Positions 1-6,981 of a stretch of 64,000 nt of DNA are shown here, piece by piece. Positions within the stretch are counted from its first letter, which is position 1. Each line of letters opens with the position of its first letter. The position numbers and the translations under genes are program-made. A model generated the notes under the pieces. That model saw nothing but the letters and a program-made list of their open reading frames with translations, was not told the origin of the DNA and ran no database searches. Origin of the DNA: Anaerolineae bacterium (lineage in GTDB: Bacteria; Chloroflexota; Anaerolineae; Aggregatilineales; Phototrophicaceae); NCBI GenBank assembly GCA_017303635.1, contig JAFLCG010000011.1, positions 177,802-241,801 on the forward strand, read 5' to 3'.

Positions 1-633
1 ACCTGCTGCCAGGCCCGCATCAATACGGTGGATGCAGAAGGTACATTTTTCCACCACACCCCGCGGGCGGCGGGGTACTTCCGGGTTGCCCCATTCCGGC
101 ACGCGCGGATTTTGATCTTCCCGTTCGCCCCAGTTGAAGCTGCGCGCATTGTACGGGCAGGCGGTTTGGCAGTAGCGACAGCCAATGCACTTGTCATAGT
201 CCATCACCACCAGACCATCGTGCCGGTGATAGGTCGCGCCCACCGGGCAGACCTCCACACACGGCGCATTGCGGCAGTGCAGGCAGGGGCGGGTGATGTG
301 GAACACGTTTCCTAGCGGCGTTTCGTCTTCTACCCGCACGTTCCAGCGCATGTCATCGCGGGTATCATTAGTCGCTTGGCACGCCCATACGCAGTAATCG
401 CATCCGATGCACTTCCGCAGGTCGATCACCATGGCCCAGTGATAATTTGGCTCACCCTCGTGCGGATTGGTCGCTCGCTCGTGCAGGATGTCGCGCACAA
501 AGGTATCCAGCGGCTCTGCCAGCGTCGCCGCCAGCACCATCGTAGCGCCACCGCCGATCAGCAGGGACATGAACTCCTTGCGGGAGAGCAGCCGGCTGAC
601 TTTTGGTTCAGCCGGCACCTGTTCTGGAGTCAT
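1..633 (-). CDS. Fe-S electron-transfer subunit, 4x[4Fe-4S] ferredoxin type (PsrB/NrfC/TtrB-like), partial
   Basis: The reading frame starts at the ATG at 631-633 and is open to the window edge (211 codons; C-terminus missing). It overlaps the stop of the upstream cytochrome gene as TGATG, so the two are probably translationally coupled. Residues 14-40 look like a Tat-type signal or anchor with an RK variant of the twin arginine (SRKEFM followed by a hydrophobic stretch). Cysteine groups follow at 75/78/81/85, 117/120/125/129, 149/152/155/159 and 197/200, the layout of the periplasmic Fe-S subunits of molybdopterin or NrfD-type complexes (PsrB, TtrB, NrfC, DmsB families). The role would be passing electrons between a quinone-facing membrane partner and the multiheme cytochromes encoded just upstream. 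The partner gene (NrfD-like or molybdopterin subunit) is expected beyond the left edge but is not seen. The family is clear; the exact complex is inference. Confidence 0.9.
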   Translation of the reverse strand, partial: MTPEQVPAEPKVSRLLSRKEFMSLLIGGGATMVLAATLAEPLDTFVRDILHERATNPHEGEPNYHWAMVIDLRKCIGCDYCVWACQATNDTRDDMRWNVRVEDETPLGNVFHITRPCLHCRNAPCVEVCPVGATYHRHDGLVVMDYDKCIGCRYCQTACPYNARSFNWGEREDQNPRVPEWGNPEVPRRPRGVVEKCTFCIHRIDAGLAAG

Positions 634-1880
634 CAGTTAGGCTCCTCAGTCTTGGTTTCACCAGAAGATTTCTCCTCAGTTGTATCTGTTGCCGCTGCCA
701 CCGGCTGTGGAGCTGGCACAACTGGGGTAACAGGCTGGGCTGGGGGCGTATTGCGCCCGCGGGCCACAAAGATGGCTGCGACGGTCGCTCCCAATCCCAA
801 TCCGACCATCAGACCTTGCAGAAGCGGGGCATAGGTCGGCGGCTCAATCTGCGTCACTTCGGCCGGGGCTGGTTCCAGCGCCGCCAGTTGATCGCGCAGG
901 TTATTCACTTCAATCTGCAGGGCGGTGCTGTCGCCACCGAGTGTTGCCCAGGTGCCGTCCAGCAGCAGTTGTTCATGACAGGTCGTGCAGGGTACGGCAT
1001 CGAGCTGCATGGTGTGGCCTGTGCCCCGGTCAGCCAGTGCTACCGTCACGCTCGCATCATGCTCTGCCCGGTACATATGGCAGTCCACGCATTCGACCGG
1101 ATAATCATTGCCGCCGTGCTGCTGATGAGCCCACAGGTTAGGCATTTCATTGTGGCAGTTCAGGCATAGTTCATTCGAAGTCTCACCCGCCCGAATGCGC
1201 TGGCTGTGCGGTGAGTGACAGGTCGCACAGCCCAACGGGCCAATATCAACGTGCTCGCTCACGCGCCATTCCGTCAGGGTCGAAGTGTGGCAGTCACCGC
1301 ACACCCCGGCGATCAGTTCCGGTTCTTCCACCACGGGTTGGACATCGTGCGCGCTGTGACAATCGGTGCAGACTGCGGCTCCCGTGTTGCCTGCTAAAAT
1401 CGCTTCTTCATGGAGGCCTGCCTGCAATTCATTGACCTGATCAGTATGGCAGGACGCGCAAATGGCGACCGAATCAATAGTGTAGGTGCGGGCATCAGTT
1501 GGGGTGGGGCCGGAGTGTGGGAAGGCATCTGTCCCATGACAATCCAGGCAGCCCAGTTTACCTTCACTGCTGTTTTCTCCATGGACCGAGGCATTCAGTC
1601 GATCCGGGTTGACGTACAGGTTGAAGATGCTGCCGTCCTGAAGGGTGACAGATTGCCAGGGGCTGCTGTGACACATCAGGCAGTAACCGTTATCGCCCGT
1701 CGGGGTGATCGCTTCGGGCGAGGGGCTGTAGATTGCCAGTCCGGCTGGTGTCGCTTCCGGGGTGACATCGGGCGTTGCATCCTGCGCCTGAACGGCGTAG
1801 ATCATGTTGAACCCGGCGACGAAGCAGGTGATCCCTATCGCCAGGCAGATGCCAATGAGACGGCGTTTCGCGGGGGTCAT
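633..1880 (-). CDS. Membrane-anchored nonaheme cytochrome c (cytochrome c3-type family)
   Basis: 415 residues. It has an N-terminal signal sequence (about 8-30), then nine CXXCH motifs (CLMCH at 67, CLDCH, CASCH, CTDCH, CGDCH, CATCH, CLNCH, CVDCH, CTTCH). After a short coiled-coil-like stretch comes one C-terminal transmembrane helix (about 353-373) and a Pro/Glu/Thr-rich tail. The heme domain should therefore lie outside the membrane, with the tail in the cytoplasm. It belongs to the broad cytochrome c3/NapC-like multiheme group; no catalytic signature of nitrite or hydroxylamine reduction was recognised, so an electron-conduit role is the safest reading. It sits 20 nt after the other nonaheme gene and overlaps the Fe-S subunit gene, so the three form one transcription unit. 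The electron donor and acceptor cannot be read from the sequence. Confidence 0.9.
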   Translation of the reverse strand: MTPAKRRLIGICLAIGITCFVAGFNMIYAVQAQDATPDVTPEATPAGLAIYSPSPEAITPTGDNGYCLMCHSSPWQSVTLQDGSIFNLYVNPDRLNASVHGENSSEGKLGCLDCHGTDAFPHSGPTPTDARTYTIDSVAICASCHTDQVNELQAGLHEEAILAGNTGAAVCTDCHSAHDVQPVVEEPELIAGVCGDCHTSTLTEWRVSEHVDIGPLGCATCHSPHSQRIRAGETSNELCLNCHNEMPNLWAHQQHGGNDYPVECVDCHMYRAEHDASVTVALADRGTGHTMQLDAVPCTTCHEQLLLDGTWATLGGDSTALQIEVNNLRDQLAALEPAPAEVTQIEPPTYAPLLQGLMVGLGLGATVAAIFVARGRNTPPAQPVTPVVPAPQPVAAATDTTEEKSSGETKTEEPN

Positions 1881-1900
1881 GTCGGTCTCCCTGACCGGGC

Positions 1901-3532
1901 TTACTGCCCGGCCTCCGTGGTGTACAAGCCTAATTCCTCATAGACGGCATCCAGCAGCGCGTCCGCATAGGTGTAGTTATGAACGCCCAGGCTCCCATCG
2001 CCTTCTACAAAGTCGAGCGCCTGCGTGACCCATGCCGGAGTGGCATCGGTAACGGCAGCCCGTGCAGTTTCCAGCCGTGCTTGCGTATCCGTCTGGATAG
2101 CCGCGATCAACGCGCTGATGTTCTCTGGGGAGGCCTGGTCTTCATGGCAGGATGAGCACGAGTCCGGCAGACCTTCTACGTTGAAGGCCAGCACCGGCGC
2201 AAAAGTATGGCTGCTGCGTTCACCACCCGAACTGATCGGCACTGACGGCATATGGCAGGAGGCACACGTTGGGCCATCCTCAGCGCCAAAGTGCGCGCCC
2301 ACAAACCCGGAGATACCCTCAACGAAGTCCACCCCTTCAAACATCTCTTTGGAAGGATGATGGATACCTTCTGGCGTGTTGGTGTGGCAGTCGGCGCAGA
2401 GTGAGACCGGTTCCTGTATCAGGTTAAAATCAAACTCGGCTTCGCTGTGCGGGTTGTGGCAGCTAATGCAGCCCACGCCGAACTGGGCACTGTCGAGTGT
2501 GGCTGGTGCGGGCGCTTGCCCACCACGATCTTCGCTCTCGACTGCCGCGATCAATCGCTGTGTGTAGGCATAGTCGCTGCTGTGGCAGCGCAGGCAGCTG
2601 TCTTCTGCCTGATCGCTTTCCCGCAGGCTGCTGAGTGAACTGGCGTGCGCGGAAGCCGACCATTCGTTGAATTGCATGTTAGCCTGGTTGGCGTGACCAC
2701 TCGACCACCAATGATCAGTTTGATCAGTTGTGCTCAGAGTGAACGAGGCACTCAGGTCGCTGCCAGGGCGGAAGCCTACCGGGAAGGGTTGGCCTTCGGC
2801 AGTAGTCCCCCGGCTGTGGCATTGACCGCACACCTGTGGATCAGTGGCCGGGTTGATCGAGGCGCGGATGTCGACGAGTTCTTCCTCGTCAGGGTTACGT
2901 CCGGCGTCGCTCGCTAGTTCTTCATGGATTTCGCCGGGACCGTGACAGGATTCGCATTGAACGCCGTCATCTTCCCAGCGCCCATTTTCGAGGTTCAGGC
3001 CTGTGGTGTGGCAGTACGCACAATTGGTTTCCCAGTCGTAAGCAGGATCATCCCAGCTAGTCGCCAGGGAAAGCGGTCGCCATTCGCCAGCCGCCACGTC
3101 CCATTCTGCCGGGAGCACGCGGTTATCGCCGCGTTCCACTTCATATAGGTAGCGTTGGCTGTAGCGCCCACTGCCGATCACATAGGCGATATCATCTGCT
3201 TCAAAAGCGCGCGGTGCATCTTCACCGGGGAACTGCACTTGTCGCAGTTCAGCCCCCACGCTGAAATCCGCCAGAATGGGGTCTTTGTCGCGGGAGGTGT
3301 CGATCAACGCCAGACCATGTCGGGAGTCGTCGTGTCGTCGTGCCAGATCCCGATGGCAGGATGAACATTCGCTGGCACCGATGTAATCGGCGTCACTGAG
3401 ATCAATGACATCTTGTGCCGCGGCTGGTGTTTGCTCCAACCACAGCAGGCTGAATCCCAATCCCAGAAACAGAATTCCAGCACAGAAAAACCAGATTGGC
3501 TGAAGCCACGGAGTCCGTGAAGGCATTGTCAT
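1901..3532 (-). CDS. Nonaheme cytochrome c (cytochrome c554-like multiheme family)
   Basis: 543 residues from the chosen ATG at 3532, which has an AAAGG ribosome site 7 nt upstream and starts a good signal peptide (TM about residues 12-32, ending in AAAQ). The open frame extends to an ATG at 3661, but that extension has no signal-like character and contains an inverted repeat, so it is rejected. Nine CXXCH motifs lie between about residues 56 and 463: CSSCH, CAYCH, CESCH, CGQCH, CLRCH, CISCH, CADCH, CASCH, CSSCH. The first module (YIGASECSSCH, then a distal His) is typical of cytochrome c554-like multiheme proteins that receive electrons in the periplasm or at the cell surface. First cytochrome gene after the two-component pair and probably under its control. 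The substrate is unknown; no Lys-ligated CXXCK heme is present, which argues against a classical NrfA. Confidence 0.88.
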   Translation of the reverse strand: MTMPSRTPWLQPIWFFCAGILFLGLGFSLLWLEQTPAAAQDVIDLSDADYIGASECSSCHRDLARRHDDSRHGLALIDTSRDKDPILADFSVGAELRQVQFPGEDAPRAFEADDIAYVIGSGRYSQRYLYEVERGDNRVLPAEWDVAAGEWRPLSLATSWDDPAYDWETNCAYCHTTGLNLENGRWEDDGVQCESCHGPGEIHEELASDAGRNPDEEELVDIRASINPATDPQVCGQCHSRGTTAEGQPFPVGFRPGSDLSASFTLSTTDQTDHWWSSGHANQANMQFNEWSASAHASSLSSLRESDQAEDSCLRCHSSDYAYTQRLIAAVESEDRGGQAPAPATLDSAQFGVGCISCHNPHSEAEFDFNLIQEPVSLCADCHTNTPEGIHHPSKEMFEGVDFVEGISGFVGAHFGAEDGPTCASCHMPSVPISSGGERSSHTFAPVLAFNVEGLPDSCSSCHEDQASPENISALIAAIQTDTQARLETARAAVTDATPAWVTQALDFVEGDGSLGVHNYTYADALLDAVYEELGLYTTEAGQ

Positions 3533-3620
3533 TGCCTTTCGAGTGCGAGTAGGGACGTGAAATTGCACGTCCGGTTGCCTGACTATTTCATTTTCCCATT
3601 CACTGCTTTGATAGCCATCG

Positions 3621-3652
3621 TTCATGAGGATGAACGCGCTCATCCTCGTGAA
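3621..3652 (-). promoter_or_regulatory. Inverted repeat upstream of the nonaheme cytochrome gene
   Basis: Arms GAGGATGA (3626-3633) and TCATCCTC (3640-3647) are separated by 6 nt. The symmetry extends outward to 13-nt arms with one mismatch (3621-3652). The centre is about 104 nt upstream of the start at 3532 and in the gap behind the response regulator gene. A closely similar repeat lies upstream of the decaheme gene (16663-16685). It could be an operator, for example for the NarL-type regulator encoded next door, or an RNA hairpin in the leader. Confidence 0.55.
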
Positions 3653-3672
3653 TGATTTCATATCACGTCGTC

Positions 3673-4362
3673 TTAATGCACCAGCCGCATTCGTACCGCC
3701 AGCAGAGCCGCCTGCGTCCGGTCGGAAACATGTAACTTTTGCAGGATATGCTGCACATGCGTTTTGACGGTCGGGATACTAATGCTCAAGGTGTCGGCAA
3801 TCGCCCCGTTAGGTAGCCCCTGGACCATCAACCGCAGCACATCCTGTTCGCGCTCGGAAAGAGGTTCAACCATTGCGTCAGCCATTGCTGATGAGTCCTC
3901 TGTGAAGGCAGGTCTGGGGGCTTCTACCATCTGGGCGAGCGCTGCCTGGAGTAGCGCCCCATCAATCAGGCTGTCACCCGCCGAGGCTGCCCGCACCACC
4001 CGCACAATCTGATCGGGATCTGTCTCTTTGGAAAGGTAGCCCGCTGCACCGCCGTTGATTGCCCGGATCAGATAGGCTGGGTTGGCATAGGTGGTCAGGA
4101 TGATGACGCTGGTTGAGGGTGACGCTTGCTTGATTTCGGGCAGGCTTTGCAGACCATCACCGTCTTTCATGCGGATGTCAAGCAGCATCACATCGGGCTT
4201 GAGCTGCTCTGCCACGCGGATCGCTTCCTGACCACTTTCCGCTTCCGCCACCACTTCGATGCCGGGGCGGGTCAGCAGGGTGCGTAAGCCCTGCCGGACG
4301 ATCCCATGATCGTCCACAATGGCGACACGAATGGTGTTCTCAAGGGCTTGAGTGTTAATCAC
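3673..4362 (-). CDS. Response regulator, NarL/LuxR family
   Basis: 229 residues. The N-terminal receiver domain has acidic residues D17/D18, phosphoacceptor D62 (MLLDIRM), T90/T91 and K112. The C-terminal LuxR-type helix-turn-helix spans about 168-225 (LSEREQDVLRLM through TVKTHVQHILQKL). All key receiver residues are present, so it should be phosphorylatable by the kinase encoded directly upstream, whose stop overlaps this start (ATGA). The pair precedes the multiheme cytochrome genes on the same strand, so control of these genes is the natural inference. The shared inverted repeat upstream of the two cytochrome units is a candidate target but nothing here proves binding. Confidence 0.95.
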   Translation of the reverse strand: MINTQALENTIRVAIVDDHGIVRQGLRTLLTRPGIEVVAEAESGQEAIRVAEQLKPDVMLLDIRMKDGDGLQSLPEIKQASPSTSVIILTTYANPAYLIRAINGGAAGYLSKETDPDQIVRVVRAASAGDSLIDGALLQAALAQMVEAPRPAFTEDSSAMADAMVEPLSEREQDVLRLMVQGLPNGAIADTLSISIPTVKTHVQHILQKLHVSDRTQAALLAVRMRLVH

Positions 4363-6167
4363 AGGGTTGGGATCTCCGTTGGTCTAATGAGTAAATCGGG
4401 TTCAGGTGCTACGTTAAGACTGTGTGGTACATAGACTTGGATATGGGTGCCTTGGCCGGCTTGGCTGCTGATGGTGCAGTCACCGCTAATCAGGCTGGCC
4501 CGTTCTTGCATGGTGGTGATTCCCAGTCCATGTCCTTCGCCGTCATGGCCCAGCTTTCGCAGGTCAAAGCCCACGCCGTCATCTTCAATCAGCAGGTAGA
4601 TGCCGTCGCCATTGTGCAGCGATACTTTGACGCGCTTGGCTTTGGCGTGTTTGCAGGCGTTATTGAGCGCTTCCTGGGCGATGCGGTAGAGCGTGACCGC
4701 CACTGTTTTCTCGGGTTCGTGTGGCAGCGATTGAATATCCAGTTCCAGCGACCATCCGCTGGCATCAGCGGTCGTTCGCGCCACTTCCTCAATCGCGGTT
4801 GCCAGTCCCAGGTCATCCAGCGTGGCCGGTCGCAACCCCTCGATGATCCTTCGTCCTTCAACAATGGCTTCGGAAAGCGCGTCGCAGCCGTGTCGGATAC
4901 TTAATTGTGTTTCGGTCGTTTGTTGTGTGCAGACCCGCTGGCATTTGCTCAGGTGCAGCCGCGCCCCGACCAACTGCTGAATCAGACCGTCATGCAGGTC
5001 ATACGCAACCAGCTTGCGTTCTTCTTCCTGGGCATTGATGAGCCGTTCAATCAGCCGGTGTTCGAGTTTGCGCTTACCTTCCAGTTCATGTGCCATCTCA
5101 AAGAACGTGCGGGTCAGGCTGCCAATTTCGTCATTGGCAAGCTTTGCCGGGAGTTCCGGCGCGACCCCTGTATGACCAAATTGTGCCGCCAGCCGTTCCA
5201 GTTGCTTGATCGGGTTTACCAGCAGGCTGCTCGTGAACCATGCCAGCACCACCGCGAAAATCGCCGCACCAATCAGGAACAGGAGCGCCACCCGGTAAAA
5301 ATCGTTGACCGAGGCATACAGCACCTCAGTTGGGGTTTGTCGGAAGATGACCCAGGCCTGCTGGTTGGCATCTGTGCTATCCGCCTGGGTTGAGGGATAA
5401 ATCGTGTCGTAAACGTAGACGCTGTTGGCAGTTTCCAGGCTGCCGCTGCCATTCTCAAGCATGAGCGGGATATATTGGGTGGAACTGGTTGGCTCAAAGC
5501 CATCCGGATAGACGATGAAACCACCATCCTGGTCAACCATGGCCCATGTGTCGGAACCGGGTCTGATGGGTAGTGAACGCAGCAGCCAGCTTGCGCTCAG
5601 GTCGATAACCAGCACGCCATCCGGTAAGTGAAACGCATAATGGATATAAGGGATGTTGCCAATCAGGAAGGGCCCCACCCACACGCCATACAGGGGTTGG
5701 CGAAGCACCTCGGTAACCCAGGGCTGATTCTGAGTATTGATCGCATCAGGCGGGCTGGCAACCAGTCGATCTACGTCAGCCTGCTTAATCTCCAGGATGC
5801 CTTGTCCCGCTGTATCCACCAGCAGCAGACCGTGGTACATCGGGCGCACCGATGCCAGCTCCAGAAAATCCTGTTCCAGTTCCCGCCGCCAGAACTCACG
5901 CTCTTCAGCCACAGTCTGCTGCTGGAAGCGCTCAAAGTTCCTTAGAGAACCCAGGTGGAGCGCATCACCTTGTACCTGCTGCAAGGCGCTGACGATGCTT
6001 TCCGCTTGAAGGTGTACCTGATGAATGGAGCGGTCCAGCGCCTGTTGGGAAAGGGCGGTGCGCGTGAAGAAATGACCATACAAACCGGTTGCGGTCAGCG
6101 GGATCACCATCAGTGCCAGAAATGCGATTGCTAGTTTGGTATGAATACTCTTGCTTGAAATCATCAC
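4359..6167 (-). CDS. Sensor histidine kinase with extracytoplasmic Cache-like domain (NarX/ComP/DegS class)
   Basis: 602 residues. TM1 at about 11-31, an extracytoplasmic domain of about 260 residues that reads as a double Cache-type ligand-binding region, TM2 at about 292-314, HAMP at about 312-365, a HisKA_3 dimerisation segment with the phosphorylated His at 392 (YDLHDGLIQQ), and a C-terminal HATPase domain (DDGVGFDL, then the GLG motif in HGLGITTMQERA). This is the kinase class that pairs with NarL-type regulators, and its partner follows with a 4-nt overlap. A strong ribosome site (GGGAGAGGGG) lies just before the double ATG. The ligand cannot be predicted; a small organic or inorganic acceptor is plausible for a Cache domain beside respiratory genes. 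The gene is divergent from the ccm operon with a 168-nt shared promoter region. Confidence 0.94.
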   Translation of the reverse strand: MMISSKSIHTKLAIAFLALMVIPLTATGLYGHFFTRTALSQQALDRSIHQVHLQAESIVSALQQVQGDALHLGSLRNFERFQQQTVAEEREFWRRELEQDFLELASVRPMYHGLLLVDTAGQGILEIKQADVDRLVASPPDAINTQNQPWVTEVLRQPLYGVWVGPFLIGNIPYIHYAFHLPDGVLVIDLSASWLLRSLPIRPGSDTWAMVDQDGGFIVYPDGFEPTSSTQYIPLMLENGSGSLETANSVYVYDTIYPSTQADSTDANQQAWVIFRQTPTEVLYASVNDFYRVALLFLIGAAIFAVVLAWFTSSLLVNPIKQLERLAAQFGHTGVAPELPAKLANDEIGSLTRTFFEMAHELEGKRKLEHRLIERLINAQEEERKLVAYDLHDGLIQQLVGARLHLSKCQRVCTQQTTETQLSIRHGCDALSEAIVEGRRIIEGLRPATLDDLGLATAIEEVARTTADASGWSLELDIQSLPHEPEKTVAVTLYRIAQEALNNACKHAKAKRVKVSLHNGDGIYLLIEDDGVGFDLRKLGHDGEGHGLGITTMQERASLISGDCTISSQAGQGTHIQVYVPHSLNVAPEPDLLIRPTEIPTL

Positions 6168-6335
6168 AACCCCTCTCCCTGTGACTCATTCTGGAACAGA
6201 TTCGCTAAATTCATCCGTGATTATCGTCACGCGAGACTCGTACTGATCGTCATCGCTTCCAGGGGTTGAAACCGACTACTCTACAGTTCAAAACACCATG
6301 CGTATCGTTTTCTGTTAAAGAAGGGTGGAGGGGAT

Positions 6336-6887
6336 ATGAGTCAATTGAGCACAACAACCCAGGGCGTTGCTGATTGGGAAAAGATGGCTGGCGCATCCAG
6401 CCAGTCTAAACGCCGTGAATTCCCGAAGTTTCTCATCGGTGGTGTCCTGCTGTTGGTCGCCGTCGGCTACCTGATTATCAGCGGCACCATGGGCGGTGCA
6501 CGCTACTTTATGACCGTTGATGAACTCGTCAGTGATCCGCAGTACGTCGGTCAAAAAGTACGTATCACCGGAGCAGTCGTTGGCGAGAGCATCGTCTACG
6601 ACAGTGAAAACCTCATCATTCAGTTCACCATCGCCAATGTGGAGGACAATCCGAGTGATCTGGCCCTCGCGCTCCACAACGCCGTCAGTGATCCCACCAT
6701 CGCCCGCCTGCCCGTCTATATTGAAGGTGAAGTCAAGCCGGATCTGCTCCAGCACGAAGCCCAGGCCATTCTCTCGGGTGAACTCCGCGCCGATGGCACC
6801 TTCTATGCCACGGAACTGCTGCTCAAATGCCCCAGTCGCTATGAGGAGAGTGTCCCCGCTCAGGTGCAGGCTGAACCAGGCATATAA
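6336..6887 (+). CDS. ccmE: Cytochrome c maturation heme chaperone CcmE, Cys-type (CXXXY)
   Basis: 183 residues. It has a short cytoplasmic start, one TM helix (about 31-50) and the OB-fold CcmE domain (VDELVSDPQYVGQKVRITG onward). In the usual CcmE, heme is bound covalently by His in an HXXXY motif; here the matching position is Cys165 in CPSRY (Tyr169), read directly from the codons TGC CCC AGT CGC TAT. Such C-type CcmE proteins are known from sulfate reducers and archaea, where CcmG and CcmH may be missing. Here ccmH and ccmG are present in the same operon, which is noteworthy. It is the first gene of a ccmE-F-H-G operon. Its products would be needed by the many multiheme cytochromes on both sides. 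CcmA, B, C and D are not in the window. Confidence 0.95.
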   Translation: MSQLSTTTQGVADWEKMAGASSQSKRREFPKFLIGGVLLLVAVGYLIISGTMGGARYFMTVDELVSDPQYVGQKVRITGAVVGESIVYDSENLIIQFTIANVEDNPSDLALALHNAVSDPTIARLPVYIEGEVKPDLLQHEAQAILSGELRADGTFYATELLLKCPSRYEESVPAQVQAEPGI

Positions 6888-6900
6888 CTGCTTTCCACCT

Positions 6901-6926
6901 TGTAGGGGCGCACGGCTGTGCGCCCG
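6901..6926. repeat. Interspersed palindromic repeat, family A
   Basis: A TGTAGGGG lead followed by the palindrome GGCGCACGGCTGTGCGCC. Located in the 94-nt ccmE-ccmF gap. Further copies at 9600, 12283, 12381, 12480, 30653 and 45052, and degenerate ones at 33989 and 38271. In an operon gap it could form an mRNA hairpin. Confidence 0.85.
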
Positions 6927-6981
6927 CCGCAAATAATCCCATGATTGTCATTTAGTCAATCCCGTTGGAGGGAGTGAGTCT

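Noticed and set aside
3533..3661. N-terminal extension of the nonaheme cytochrome to ATG 3661
   Set aside because: It would bury the signal peptide and is occupied by an inverted repeat shared with another promoter; the start at 3532 has a ribosome site.
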